From NCBI RefSeq assembly GCF_028276765.1, contig NZ_JAPYVU010000016.1, positions 1 through 35,447 on the forward strand: a DNA stretch of 35,447 nt. The letters run 5' to 3'. Positions 17,373 through 25,717 of the stretch are shown piece after piece; within the stretch, counting starts at the first letter, position 1; each line of letters starts with the position of its first letter. The stretch is from Sulfurihydrogenibium sp. (lineage in GTDB: Bacteria; Aquificota; Aquificia; Aquificales; Hydrogenothermaceae). The translations under genes were made by a program, and so were the position numbers. A model generated the notes under the pieces. It saw nothing but the letters and a program-made list of their open reading frames with translations, did no database searches and had not been told where the DNA came from.

Positions 17373-17549
17373 TTATACGACCTCAATGACCTCTTTGTTT
17401 TTGTAATATCCACAGTGAGAGCAAACTCTGTGAGGAGCTTTTGGCTGACCACACTCAGGACAGATAGAAAGTCCGGGCATTTTTAATTTCCATTGTGCTC
17501 TTCTCATAGCTGTTTTTGCTTTAGATTTTTTCCTCTTAGGTACTGCCAT
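17373..17549 (-). CDS. rpmF: 50S ribosomal protein L32
   Basis: 58 aa, found by translating the minus strand between plsX and the DUF177 gene. It begins MAVPKRKKSKAKTAMRRAQW and has a zinc ribbon with C30-x2-C33 (CPECG) and C43-x2-C46 (CSHCG). That is the four-cysteine form of L32. The ATG has AGGAGG about 8 nt upstream. Its stop abuts the plsX GTG. Position between yceD and plsX is the classical bacterial arrangement. Confidence 0.95.
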   Translation of the reverse strand: MAVPKRKKSKAKTAMRRAQWKLKMPGLSICPECGQPKAPHRVCSHCGYYKNKEVIEVV

Positions 17550-17584
17550 ATTAAAAGCCTCCTTTTTTCAATTTTAAAGAATAT

Positions 17585-17593
17585 ATTATATCA
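17585..17593 (-). promoter_or_regulatory. candidate extended -10 promoter for rpmF-plsX-fabH
   Basis: TGATATAAT on the minus strand (TGN followed by TATAAT) between the DUF177 stop and rpmF, 36 nt upstream of the rpmF ATG. No good -35 seen. It would give rpmF-plsX-fabH a transcript in addition to read-through from the upstream gene. Confidence 0.4.
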
Positions 17594-17598
17594 AAAAT

Positions 17599-18126
17599 TT
17601 AAGATTTAAGAGACTCTAATTTAGCAAAAGGAGACAACTTTCTTCTTATTTTCTCTTCACAATCACACTGAGTAGCGTTCTTATCTGCTCCACAGTAAGG
17701 ACACAAACCTTTACAATCTTCATTACAAAGTAGCTTCATCGGAGTATTTACAAGGATTTCCTCTCTGATAAAATCATACACATCAAATTTTTCTTCATCT
17801 TCTAAGTATTCAGAGTATAACTCAGCCTCTGAAAGTTCCTGATGTTTTGGGTGTTTCTTTGTAAATAAAATACTTTCACTAATATTAAACTTTTGAGAAA
17901 ATTCAGTTAAACATCTATCACAGTGCATTAAAATAGATGTGTTGAAGATAGCTGTGATAACATAGCCATCCTTGTCTTTAAGTAAATGTAATTTTACAGA
18001 TACACTTTGCCCTTCTTTTACGATATACTCTTGTGGCAAATCTAACTCGTTCATGGGAATATTAAATTCAAGCTCTTTAAAAGGTTCTTTTTTAAGCTCT
18101 TCTTTTAGGTTTAAATATATTTTCAA
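17599..18126 (-). CDS. YceD/DUF177 family protein (RlyA-like, large-subunit rRNA accumulation)
   Basis: 175 aa when started at TTG 18126, which has GAGGT 8 nt upstream and gives MKIYLNLKEELKK; the longer frame up to 18189 would overlap the divergent dcd promoter and gene and is unlikely. The family lies before rpmF in most bacteria and is needed for normal 23S rRNA accumulation in E. coli and plants. The conserved cysteines are present: HCDRCLTEF and a C-terminal CNEDCKGLCPYCGADK followed by CDCEE. The last block looks like a zinc-binding knuckle. First gene of the minus-strand cluster. Confidence 0.85.
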   Translation of the reverse strand: MKIYLNLKEELKKEPFKELEFNIPMNELDLPQEYIVKEGQSVSVKLHLLKDKDGYVITAIFNTSILMHCDRCLTEFSQKFNISESILFTKKHPKHQELSEAELYSEYLEDEEKFDVYDFIREEILVNTPMKLLCNEDCKGLCPYCGADKNATQCDCEEKIRRKLSPFAKLESLKS

Positions 18127-18153
18127 TTTAACTACCTCATAAAAAAATTTTGT

Positions 18154-18167
18154 TATAATATAGTACA
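18154..18167 (+). promoter_or_regulatory. dcd -10 element, probably leaderless transcript
   Basis: TATAAT at 18154-18159 ends only 8 bp before the dcd ATG at 18168, and no Shine-Dalgarno lies between. Transcription would start at or next to the start codon. The -35 is not clear. Confidence 0.45.
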
Positions 18168-18710
18168 ATGATTTTAAATGACAAGACAATTAGAAAATAT
18201 ATAAGCGAAGGTTTACTTGAGATAAATCCTATTGATGACATCCAAATTCAGCCCTCTTCTGTTGATTTAAGGCTTGGAAATGAGTTTTTGATTTATCCAG
18301 AAGACATAGAAATAATAGATGTAAGAGACCCTTATTTTTCCAATAGACTTATAAAAGAGATAGCTACAGAAGAAGGGTTTATCATCAAACCAAAACAGTT
18401 TGTTCTTGCTACAACGATAGAGTATATAAAACTTCCGGACTTTTTGACTGCATTTGTAGAAGGAAGGTCTTCCTTAGGAAGACTTGGCTTATTTATTGAA
18501 AATGCCGGCTGGGTGGATGCTGGATTTGAAGGCAACATAACCTTAGAGTTTTACAATGCAAACAGTATTCCAATAAAAATTTATCCTGGAATGCGAATCT
18601 GTCAGCTTGTTTTTGCAAAAATGGAAGATAGGTCGGAAAAACCATATAGAGGTAAGTATCAAGGTCAAAGAGGAACAACAGCATCAAGAATATTCTTAGA
18701 CAAAGATTAA
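18168..18710 (+). CDS. dcd: dCTP deaminase
   Basis: 180 aa. Deaminates dCTP to dUTP for thymidylate synthesis (it could be the bifunctional dUMP-forming type, not distinguishable here). Motifs: IQPSSVDLRLGNEFL, VEGRSSLGRLGLFI with the catalytic-site SSLGR, AGWVDAGFEGNITLE with the catalytic glutamate, and C-terminal GKYQGQRGTTASR that closes over the triphosphate. The N-terminal MILNDKTIRKYI is standard for the family, so the ATG is right although no ribosome binding site precedes it. Confidence 0.95.
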   Translation: MILNDKTIRKYISEGLLEINPIDDIQIQPSSVDLRLGNEFLIYPEDIEIIDVRDPYFSNRLIKEIATEEGFIIKPKQFVLATTIEYIKLPDFLTAFVEGRSSLGRLGLFIENAGWVDAGFEGNITLEFYNANSIPIKIYPGMRICQLVFAKMEDRSEKPYRGKYQGQRGTTASRIFLDKD

Positions 18711-18740
18711 GGTTTTCGTTGATTAAAGTTAAAAACCATA

Positions 18741-18866
18741 TTTCTGAGCGAAGCAAAAAATCTCCTGTTTTTCTTTTCAAGTCAAAAAATCAAAAAGAGA
18801 TCCTTCAGCCTTTGGCCTCAGTAAGGCAAGGAAAGGTAAGTTTACAAAAATTTTGGAACATCCCCC
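18741..18866. repeat. dispersed palindromic element, copy e
   Basis: TTCTGAGCGAAGC...AATCTCC arm, spacer, GAGATCCTTCAGCCTTTGGCCTCAG arm and the inverted end motif ending TTTTGGAACATCCCC. The gene-less stretch 18711-19116 otherwise holds the promoter and 5' leader of the SBBP gene. Confidence 0.75.
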
Positions 18867-18916
18867 AACAGATTTATGATTTATATCATACTTTTTCCAA
18901 ATAACTAGTTTAAATT

Positions 18917-18946
18917 TTGTATAAAGATAAAATGATTGTGTATAAT
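18917..18946 (+). promoter_or_regulatory. candidate promoter of the SBBP gene
   Basis: TTGTAT (18917-18922), 18-bp spacer, TATAAT (18941-18946). Transcription from here would give an untranslated leader of about 160 nt before the ATG at 19117. Confidence 0.45.
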
Positions 18947-18970
18947 ATAAATTGACTCTAAAAAATAGCA

Positions 18971-19041
18971 AAAGAATAACCATTTGAGGGGAATAAAACC
19001 TACTTTGTTAAAGTATTCCAGCCATTCTTTGAAGGGGGGTT
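18971..19041 (+). promoter_or_regulatory. structured 5' leader of the SBBP gene (possible riboswitch-like element)
   Basis: Nested helices: AAAGAAT (18971-18977) with ATTCTTT (19024-19030); inside, GGAAT (18990-18994) with ATTCC (19015-19019); stacked on it after a 7-nt bulge, ACTTT (19002-19006), loop GTT, AAAGT (19010-19014). AACC (18978-18981) can also pair with GGTT (19038-19041) as a pseudoknot, next to a run of six G. It does not contain the GGGACGCAAAGCC core of the c-di-GMP-I class, and I do not match it to a known riboswitch. Confidence 0.4.
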
Positions 19042-19116
19042 AGCTGATTGAAGATTATTTTTTAATTGAAAGAGTTAGTTGTATTAAGTGGAAAAATTTT
19101 GCATGGAGGTTAAGTC

Positions 19117-19956
19117 ATGTCAAAAAAAGCGTTTTTAACTCTTGCGCTGATTGTAGGCTTGCCGTTTTTAGTTTGGTTTGCAGGCAGTCAATCAACTGCT
19201 TTGAGAAGCTTGGCTAAGACAAATCCTTCATCTACTCCTTCAATGCCTTCCAAGGAAGCTGTTTCTGCTAAGCTTGCTACCTTGGAGCGTGGATGGGTTA
19301 AAAACGAAGGACAGTGGGATCAAAGAGCTCTCTTTTCTGCTCCGGGATATTTTGGCACTACATGGGTGACTAAGGATGGTGAGCTTTTGCATGTAGCAGT
19401 CAAGAAAGAAGAATGTAAAGAAAAAACAGCAAAAATCAAAACATGTCCTACCAAAAGCTGGGTGGTTTCTGAACGCTGGGTAGATGGTAAGGTTCAAGCT
19501 ATAAAGGGAGAAGAGGAGCTTGGAACAAAAGTAAACTACTTTATAGGCAACGACCCTTCCAAGCACAAATCTGGACTTTCTACTTACAGGTATGTTTCTT
19601 TAGGTGAAGTATGGTCTGGAATAGAAGTAAAGCTGAAAGCTACTCAAAAGACAGTAGAAAGGTTATTTTACGTCAAGCCTGGTGCTGACCCTTCTAAAAT
19701 TCAAGTACAGCTAAATGGTGCAAAAGGTTTAAAGCTTTCCAAGGATGGAGAGATAATTATCAAAACTGATTTGGGAGATTTAAAGCTATCCAAGCCTGTA
19801 GCATGGCAGGAAAAAGACGGCAAAAAACTTCCAGTAGAAGTCTCATACAAGCTAATTGATAAAAACCGCTACAGCTTTGTGGTTGCAAAAGCAGACCCAA
19901 GCTTGCCTATTGTGATTGACCCAATCTTACAGTCTACATATTTGGGGGGGAAGTGA
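19117..19956 (+). CDS. SBBP-repeat secreted protein, N-terminal part (frame ends at G7 tract)
   Basis: 279 aa ending at TGA just after a run of seven G. Residues 1-20 are a signal peptide/TM (AFLTLALIVGLPFLVWFAG). Residues about 40-275 match the DUF7948-type domain found in front of SBBP propellers (WVKNEGQWDQRALF, NYFIGNDPSKHKSGLSTYRYV, VWSGIEVKLKA, VIDPILQSTYLGG). The following frame (19916-21751) continues the same protein: with six G the junction reads STYLGGSDGDTAYTLTIHP, an exact repeat unit. So this is one gene of about 878 aa broken by a 1-nt insertion, by phase variation or by sequencing error. GGAGG lies about 8 nt before the ATG. Its G+C appears higher than in neighbours. Confidence 0.8.
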   Translation: MSKKAFLTLALIVGLPFLVWFAGSQSTALRSLAKTNPSSTPSMPSKEAVSAKLATLERGWVKNEGQWDQRALFSAPGYFGTTWVTKDGELLHVAVKKEECKEKTAKIKTCPTKSWVVSERWVDGKVQAIKGEEELGTKVNYFIGNDPSKHKSGLSTYRYVSLGEVWSGIEVKLKATQKTVERLFYVKPGADPSKIQVQLNGAKGLKLSKDGEIIIKTDLGDLKLSKPVAWQEKDGKKLPVEVSYKLIDKNRYSFVVAKADPSLPIVIDPILQSTYLGGK

Positions 19957-21751
19957 TGGCGATACCGCATACACCCTTACTATTCATCCTACAACAGGTG
20001 ATATCTATGTGGCGGGAGTTACCTCTTCAACCAACTTTCCTAAAACTACCGGCGGAGCGCAGGGAAGCCTTGGTGGCGGAAGCATCGGTATCGATGCCTT
20101 TGTATCAAGACTAAACTCAAACCTTACTCAGATTATCCAGTCTACCTATCTGGGTGGGAGCGATTCCGATTTTGCCACTACCATTGCTATTCATCCTTCA
20201 ACGGGTGATATTTATGTAGCAGGATGGACTGATTCAAGCGACTTTCCTAAAACTACCGGTGGAGCACAGGGAAGTTATGCAGGCAATAGCGATGCTTTCG
20301 TTGCAAGACTAAACTCAAACCTTACTCAAATCATTCAGTCTACCTATTTAGGTGGAAGTAAGGATGATTGGATCAATGAGCTTATCATTCATCCCGCAAC
20401 GGGTGATATCTACGTAGTAGGAGGAACTGAATCCACTAATTTCCCCAACACTACCGGTGGAGCACAGGGAAGTTATGGTGGAGGCGTTAACGACGCTTTC
20501 GTTGCAAGATTAAATTCAAATCTTACTCAAATCATCCAGTCTACCTATTTAGGTGGAAGTAAGATTGATGTGGTCGGCTCCCTTGCTATTCACCCTTCAA
20601 CTGGTGATATTTATGTAGCAGGTTACACTAATTCTACCGATCTTCTCGCCACTGGAGCACAGAAAAGTAATGCTGGCAATAATGATGCTTTCGTTACAAG
20701 ATTAAACTCTAATCTTACTCAAATCATCCAGTCTACCTATTTAGGTGGAAGCAATGATGATATGGCTCTTGCCCTTGCTATTCACCCTTCAACCGGTGAT
20801 ATCTATATAACAGGAAAGACTAGCTCAACCAACCTTCCTAATACTACTGGTGGAGTACAGGGAAGCTTTGGTGGTGGAGATTATGACGCTTTCGTTGCAA
20901 GACTAAACTCAAACCTTACTCAGATTATCCAGTCTACTTACCTGGGAGGAAGCGATAAAGATAAGACTGATACCATTGCTATTCATCCTTCAACGGGTGA
21001 TATTTATGTAGCAGGATGGACTGATTCAAGCGACTTTCCTAAAACTACCGGTGGAGCACAGGGAAGTTATGCAGGCAATAGCGATGCTTTCGTTGCAAGA
21101 CTAAACTCAAACCTTACTCAAATCATTCAGTCTACCTACCTAGGTGGAAGCAATAATGATTGGGCTAATGCTCTTGCTATTCATCCTTCAACTGGTGATA
21201 TCTATGTAGTAGGAGGAACTTATTCCACCGACTTTCCTAATACTTCTGGCGGGGCACAGGGAAGCTTGGGCGGTCGCTATGACGCCTTTGTGGCAAGATT
21301 GTCTGCTGGTTTGACGTCTGGCTACATTCTGTTCATTAGTCCAAAACCTACAAACGGAAATGTTGCATCAAGCCCTGGGGGTATAAACTGTGGCTCCGGT
21401 GGCTCTGCATGCTCTATAGACTTCTCAGGTACAGTAGCACTGACCGCTACACCAAACACTGGCTATACCTTTGCAGGATGGACTGGTGATTGCTCTGGTT
21501 GTGGCACCAATACAACATGCAGCATAAACATCACCGCTAACAAAACATGCTCCGCTAACTTTACAGCAAGCAATAGTGGCGGTGGTTCTGGTAGCGGCTC
21601 TGGTACTGGCAGTGGTAGCACTTCTGGTGGTGGCGGTGGCGGATGTTCTATGGTTGGCTCCGTATCTCCTATGACAGGCCTGTGGAACATCTTTACATGG
21701 CTACTTGTCCCAACCTACGTGTTAGCAAGAAGAATAAGAAGAATGAAATAA
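19916..21751 (+). CDS. SBBP-repeat protein, propeller and C-terminal sorting region
   Basis: Continuation of the gene above; the nominal TTG start is not meaningful. It holds seven SBBP units of about 66 aa, each with IHPxTGDIYVxG, TTGGAQGS, DAFVxRLNSNLTQIIQSTYLGGS: the first unit straddles the G7 tract, so the seven-bladed propeller closes only in the repaired frame. Residues about 475-555 are an InlB B-repeat-like domain (GYTFAGWTGDCSGCG). A Gly/Ser linker leads to GGGGGGC (C577), a hydrophobic segment and RRIRRMK, which resembles a GG-Cys CTERM sorting signal. Blades 2 and 6 share 168 identical bases. The product is expected at the outer surface. Confidence 0.82.
   Translation: MTQSYSLHIWGGSDGDTAYTLTIHPTTGDIYVAGVTSSTNFPKTTGGAQGSLGGGSIGIDAFVSRLNSNLTQIIQSTYLGGSDSDFATTIAIHPSTGDIYVAGWTDSSDFPKTTGGAQGSYAGNSDAFVARLNSNLTQIIQSTYLGGSKDDWINELIIHPATGDIYVVGGTESTNFPNTTGGAQGSYGGGVNDAFVARLNSNLTQIIQSTYLGGSKIDVVGSLAIHPSTGDIYVAGYTNSTDLLATGAQKSNAGNNDAFVTRLNSNLTQIIQSTYLGGSNDDMALALAIHPSTGDIYITGKTSSTNLPNTTGGVQGSFGGGDYDAFVARLNSNLTQIIQSTYLGGSDKDKTDTIAIHPSTGDIYVAGWTDSSDFPKTTGGAQGSYAGNSDAFVARLNSNLTQIIQSTYLGGSNNDWANALAIHPSTGDIYVVGGTYSTDFPNTSGGAQGSLGGRYDAFVARLSAGLTSGYILFISPKPTNGNVASSPGGINCGSGGSACSIDFSGTVALTATPNTGYTFAGWTGDCSGCGTNTTCSINITANKTCSANFTASNSGGGSGSGSGTGSGSTSGGGGGGCSMVGSVSPMTGLWNIFTWLLVPTYVLARRIRRMK
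19944..19950 (+). other. homopolymeric G7 tract at the frameshift
   Basis: TTT followed by seven G and AAG. Seven G ends the frame at TGA within 9 nt; six G (or nine) restores the beta-propeller frame. Slippage-prone tracts of this kind switch surface proteins on and off in some bacteria. Confidence 0.85.
20179..20346 (+). repeat. 168-nt exact repeat inside SBBP gene (blade 2 copy)
   Basis: Identical to 20971-21138, exactly 792 bp (four blades) downstream. Other blades differ at many silent sites, so this identity reflects recent duplication or gene conversion. Confidence 0.9.
20971..21138 (+). repeat. 168-nt exact repeat inside SBBP gene (blade 6 copy)
   Basis: Second copy of the 168-nt identity (see 20179-20346). 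The first mismatch after it is at 21139 versus 20347. Confidence 0.9.
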
Positions 21752-21763
21752 AACCCTTAGAGT

Positions 21764-21785
21764 GTCCCCCTTTTCGGGGGGCCTT
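21764..21785 (+). terminator. rho-independent terminator after the SBBP gene
   Basis: CCCCC (21766-21770), loop TTTTC, GGGGG (21776-21780) then GCCTTTG. A strong GC stem just 15 bp after the stop codon; the U-tract is weak. Confidence 0.65.
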
Positions 21786-21988
21786 TGATAAAATCTTTTT
21801 GTTGAAAAAAATTAATTAACTATCATTTACGCTATAACAGCAATTCATGAATTGTCTCTAACTTTTACTTTCTTAAAAAAAGAAATTCTTCGAACTAAAG
21901 CCCCCATGATGACCGTCAAAGATAAACTTAAAACTTACTAAAATTTTACAGCACTTTCTAAATAGAGACTATTCCTAAAATCCACATT

Positions 21989-22103
21989 GTCATTCTGAGC
22001 GAAGCGAAGAATCTCATTTATTCTTATTTTAAAAAGAGGAGATCCTTCAGCTTACAGCTTCAGGATGACACGAAAAGGTAAGCTTACGAGAATTTTGGAA
22101 CAG
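21989..22103. repeat. dispersed palindromic element, copy f (well preserved)
   Basis: GTCATTCTGAGCGAAGCGAAGAATCTC arm (hairpin by itself), spacer, GAGATCCTTCAGCTTACAGCTTCAGGATGAC arm, then the end motif finishing GAATTTTGGAACA. Positions 21786-21988 otherwise show nothing recognisable. Confidence 0.85.
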
Positions 22104-22130
22104 TTTTGCACTCTCCATAGCGCATTTTTC

Positions 22131-22159
22131 TTGAATTTCTTATTATGTTATCATATTTT
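22131..22159 (+). promoter_or_regulatory. candidate leuA promoter
   Basis: TTGAAT (22131-22136), 17-bp spacer, TATTTT (22154-22159), 45 bp before the leuA ATG. Weak consensus match. Confidence 0.35.
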
Positions 22160-22204
22160 ATCTTTTATTAATAATGCTTTTTTATAACTTTATGGAGGAT
22201 CAAA

Positions 22205-23755
22205 ATGGAAAAGTTAATTATATTTGATACAACTTTAAGAGATGGTGAACAAGCACCTGGTTTCTCAATGACAGTTGAAGAAAAAGTAAAGATGGCTTTA
22301 CAGCTTGAAAAACTCGGCGTTGATGTTATTGAGGCTGGTTTTGCTGCTGCATCTGAAGGAGATTTTGAAGCTATTAAAAGAGTTGCCCAGGAAGTAAAAA
22401 ATGCAAAAGTTTGCTCCTTGGCAAGGGCATTAGAGTCAGACATAGAAAAAGCAGGAGAAGCCCTATCTCCAGCAGAAAACAGAAGAATTCATACATTTAT
22501 AGCAACATCTCCTATTCATATGCAGTATAAGTTAAGAATGAAGCCGGAGGAAGTTTTAGAAAGAGCTGTAAAAGCAATAAAGTATGCTTTAAAATTTACA
22601 GATGATGTTGAATTTTCTGCGGAAGATGCTTTTAGGTCTGAAAGAGAATTTTTGTATAGAGTTTTTGAAGCTGTTATAGATGCAGGAGCTAAGACGATAA
22701 ATGTTCCTGATACTGTTGGTTATGCTATTCCGGAAGAGTTTGGAAAGTTGATAGCAGATATTAAAAATAACGTCCCAAATATAGATAAGGCTGTAATTAG
22801 CGTTCACTGTCATAACGATTTAGGATTAGCGGTTGCAAACTCCCTCTCTGCTGTAAAAAATGGAGCAAGACAGGTTCACGCAACTATAAATGGAATTGGT
22901 GAAAGGGCTGGTAATGCTGCACTTGAAGAAGTTGTAATGGCTATAAAAGTAAGACATGATTACTTTAAAGATGTTTATACAACTATAAACACAAAAGAAA
23001 TTTACAAGACAAGTAGATTATTATGCAGAATTACAGGAAGTTTTGTGCAACCAAACAAAGCAATCGTTGGAGATAATGCTTTTGCCCACGAAGCAGGTAT
23101 ACATCAACATGGAATTCTTGCACATAGAGAAACTTATGAAATAATGAGAGCTGAGGATGTAGGTGTACCAAAATCTAAAATTGTTCTTGGAAAACACTCC
23201 GGAAGACATGCATTTAAAGCAAGATTGGAAGAGCTTGGCTATACAACCTTATCAGAAAGTGAAATAGACACATTGTTCCAAAAGTTTAAAAAACTAGCAG
23301 ACAAGAAAAAAGAAGTATTTGATGAAGATATAGAAGCTTTAATCTTAGAAGAGTTTTCAGAGTTTGACCAAGAGGCAAAACTAAAATACTTCCATGTAAT
23401 CAGCGGTGATAACGTTATTCCAACTGCGACTGTAAAGATAGAAAAGGAAGGGCAAGAGGTAATCTCAACCGCATGCGGAGATGGTCCGATAGACTGTGCA
23501 TTCAATGCTTTGGAAAAAGCTTTAAACATAAAAGGAAAGCTTATGGACTACACTATCAGGTCTTTAAGCTCAGGTAAAGATGCAATGGGTGAAGTGAGAG
23601 TTATTGTCAGATTCGAAGATTCTGAGCACATAGCCTCCGGAAAAGGAACATCTACAGACATAATAGAAGCAAGCATTAAAGCCTACATAGATGCTTACAA
23701 CAAATACATAGCAAGAAAATCTTTCTTAACAAGACAAATAAATGAAGGAGTGTAG
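22205..23755 (+). CDS. leuA: 2-isopropylmalate synthase
   Basis: 516 aa. First step of leucine synthesis: acetyl-CoA plus 2-oxoisovalerate. DRE-TIM metallolyase motifs: [16 protein letters not shown] near the N-terminus, [28 protein letters not shown] with the metal-binding HxN/H, and [12 protein letters not shown]. The C-terminal regulatory (leucine-binding) domain is present (residues about 395-510, [14 protein letters not shown] and [16 protein letters not shown]), so feedback inhibition is likely. GGAGG lies 7 nt before the ATG. leuB is 7 kb downstream; leuC/leuD are not in the window. The M23 gene begins at the base after its stop. Confidence 0.96.
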   Translation: MEKLIIFDTTLRDGEQAPGFSMTVEEKVKMALQLEKLGVDVIEAGFAAASEGDFEAIKRVAQEVKNAKVCSLARALESDIEKAGEALSPAENRRIHTFIATSPIHMQYKLRMKPEEVLERAVKAIKYALKFTDDVEFSAEDAFRSEREFLYRVFEAVIDAGAKTINVPDTVGYAIPEEFGKLIADIKNNVPNIDKAVISVHCHNDLGLAVANSLSAVKNGARQVHATINGIGERAGNAALEEVVMAIKVRHDYFKDVYTTINTKEIYKTSRLLCRITGSFVQPNKAIVGDNAFAHEAGIHQHGILAHRETYEIMRAEDVGVPKSKIVLGKHSGRHAFKARLEELGYTTLSESEIDTLFQKFKKLADKKKEVFDEDIEALILEEFSEFDQEAKLKYFHVISGDNVIPTATVKIEKEGQEVISTACGDGPIDCAFNALEKALNIKGKLMDYTIRSLSSGKDAMGEVRVIVRFEDSEHIASGKGTSTDIIEASIKAYIDAYNKYIARKSFLTRQINEGV

Positions 23756-25063
23756 ATGAAAAAAAGCTTATTTTTAATCCTACTTATTTTAATAGGGTTT
23801 ATTATTTTATTCATCTTAGGAAAAATAAACTTTTCAAAGCCTGAGATTACAGTACTGAATAAAACCCTGTCTTTGGGAGAGAATGCTGTTATATCAGTTA
23901 AAGCCTCAGACGATAAGCCGGGTATAAGAGATTTAAAGGTATATATTTCACAAAATAATCATAAAATTAAAGTTTTTGAACAAAGTATGGATAATCAAAA
24001 AGAGGTATTTTTAAATGTAAATATTAAACCCAAGAGTCTTGGCTTGATTGAAGGAGATGCTGTTTTAGAGATAGAAGCAAGAGATGGTTCCGTACTTAAA
24101 AATACAAAAGTATTGACAAAAGATGTTAAAATTGATTTTACACCACCTTCAATTTCTATATTAGCATTCACTCAAAACTTAATAAACGGCGGAACAGGTT
24201 TTGTATTTGCTAAATCGTCCGAAGACTTAAAATCTTTAAACATAAAGATAGAAAATCTTAGTTTTAAATGTTTAAACTTAAATAACACTTATGTATGTCC
24301 TTTTAGCCTCCCTTATTTTTATAATGATAAAAAACCTATCTATTTAGAAGCATTAGACAATGCAGATAATAAAACAGTAAATTCAATTCCTTACAATTTC
24401 AAAAAAGTAAATTACTCACAATCCACTTTAGATATTGATGATAATTTTATAGACACAAAAATAAAGCCACTTTCAGATAAAGACATTCCGGATAAAATTG
24501 AATTGTTCAAGTATGTTAATACCGTTATAAGAAACAAAAATGAAAGCCTTATCCATAAGATTGCAAGTGAATGTAAAAATGTGTATCCGATGTTTGAAGG
24601 AGAGTTTATATATTTAGAAAATGCTGCAAAGCTTGGCGGTTTTGCTGATTATAGAAAATACAGATATAACGGTAAAATCATTGAAGGAGCAGATGCTTAT
24701 CATAAAGGGTTTGATTTTGCGTCTGTAAAAAATGCACCGGTTAAAGCATCTAACAACGGAAAAGTTGTTTTTACTGGATTTTTGGGTATATATGGCAATA
24801 GTATAATTATTGACCATGGTCTTTGTGTTTATACGTTATACTCTCATTTAAGTGAAATTGCAGTTAAAGAAGGTAAAACAGTAAAAAAAGGTCAGTATAT
24901 AGGAAAAACAGGAACGACAGGATTGGCTGTAGGAGACCATTTACATTACGGAGTTTTGGTTAACGGAATAGAGGTTAATCCGGTAGAATGGTTTGATATT
25001 AACTGGCTAAACACAAGATTTTATGAAAATTACAAAAACATAATAGGAGGTAATAATAAATGA
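23756..25063 (+). CDS. membrane-anchored M23 (LytM) family peptidase
   Basis: 435 aa. A single N-terminal TM (residues about 4-24) anchors a periplasmic protein. Residues about 30-130 look like an Ig-like/immunoglobulin-type region ([17 protein letters not shown]). The C-terminal LytM domain (about 315-425) has the zinc motif [37 protein letters not shown] and the catalytic HLHYG. All zinc and catalytic residues (H, D, HxH) appear intact, so it should cut peptidoglycan peptides or activate an amidase. It abuts leuA (Shine-Dalgarno inside the leuA end) and overlaps the transaldolase gene by ATGA. Confidence 0.9.
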   Translation: MKKSLFLILLILIGFIILFILGKINFSKPEITVLNKTLSLGENAVISVKASDDKPGIRDLKVYISQNNHKIKVFEQSMDNQKEVFLNVNIKPKSLGLIEGDAVLEIEARDGSVLKNTKVLTKDVKIDFTPPSISILAFTQNLINGGTGFVFAKSSEDLKSLNIKIENLSFKCLNLNNTYVCPFSLPYFYNDKKPIYLEALDNADNKTVNSIPYNFKKVNYSQSTLDIDDNFIDTKIKPLSDKDIPDKIELFKYVNTVIRNKNESLIHKIASECKNVYPMFEGEFIYLENAAKLGGFADYRKYRYNGKIIEGADAYHKGFDFASVKNAPVKASNNGKVVFTGFLGIYGNSIIIDHGLCVYTLYSHLSEIAVKEGKTVKKGQYIGKTGTTGLAVGDHLHYGVLVNGIEVNPVEWFDINWLNTRFYENYKNIIGGNNK

Positions 25064-25716
25064 AGTTTTTCATCGATACAGCAGATGTGAATGAAATTAG
25101 AGAAGCAAACAGATTACATTTTCTTGATGGAGTAACAACTAATCCAACATTAATCGCAAAGGTTAAAAAACCATTTTGGGATGTGGTAAAAGGCATATTG
25201 GCAGAAGTGCCGGATAGACCAGTTAGCTTGGAAGTTGCAAGCACAGATGCAGAAGGCATGATTAAAGAAGGCGAAAAGCTTGCAGAACTTGGTAAAAATG
25301 TTGTTATCAAGATTCCAATGACGCCGGAAGGTTTAAAGGCGGTAAGTTACTTTGAAAGTAAAGGAATAAAGACTAACGTTACATTGGTATTCTCTCCAGC
25401 CCAAGCTTTATTAGCTATGAAGGTTGGAGCATCTTATATATCTCCTTTTGTAGGCAGATTGGATGATATTAGCCATACCGGTATGGATTTAATAAGACAA
25501 ATCAAGCAAATCAAAGATAATTATAATTTTAAATCTGAAATTATTGTAGCATCTGTCAGAAATCCTGTTCATGTAATAGAATCCGCAATGATTGGAGCAG
25601 ATATAGCAACAATTCCATACAGTGTAATTGCACAACTGGCCAAACATCCACTTACAGATATTGGCTTAGAAAGATTTTTAAAAGATTGGGAAAGCGTTCC
25701 AGAAAAACCATTCTAA
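25060..25716 (+). CDS. transaldolase-like protein (TalC/FSA subfamily)
   Basis: 218 aa, the short form typical of TalC/fructose-6-phosphate aldolase-like transaldolases. [16 protein letters not shown] and [12 protein letters not shown] open the TIM barrel. The Schiff-base lysine is K84 in [13 protein letters not shown]. Further motifs: [29 protein letters not shown] and [11 protein letters not shown]. Transaldolase versus F6P aldolase cannot be decided here. Translation is coupled to the M23 gene (4-nt overlap). Confidence 0.93.
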   Translation: MKFFIDTADVNEIREANRLHFLDGVTTNPTLIAKVKKPFWDVVKGILAEVPDRPVSLEVASTDAEGMIKEGEKLAELGKNVVIKIPMTPEGLKAVSYFESKGIKTNVTLVFSPAQALLAMKVGASYISPFVGRLDDISHTGMDLIRQIKQIKDNYNFKSEIIVASVRNPVHVIESAMIGADIATIPYSVIAQLAKHPLTDIGLERFLKDWESVPEKPF

Positions 25717-25717
25717 A

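Noticed and set aside
18126-18189. Longer N-terminus for the DUF177 protein (start at 18189)
   Set aside because: It would overlap the divergent dcd gene and its promoter; the TTG at 18126 has a proper Shine-Dalgarno and gives the expected N-terminus.
18719-18983. Short frames on both strands downstream of dcd
   Set aside because: They lie over the dispersed palindromic element and AT-rich DNA, with no ribosome binding site or family signal.
18971-19041. c-di-GMP-I (GEMM) riboswitch upstream of the SBBP gene
   Set aside because: Its 3' end (GGGGTTAGC) is faintly similar, but the conserved GGGACGCAAAGCC core and GNRA hairpin are missing.
22168-22443. Antisense frames over leuA, dnaA, gatB, plsX and other genes
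   Set aside because: Shadow frames of strongly conserved genes on the other strand, without motifs or ribosome binding sites.
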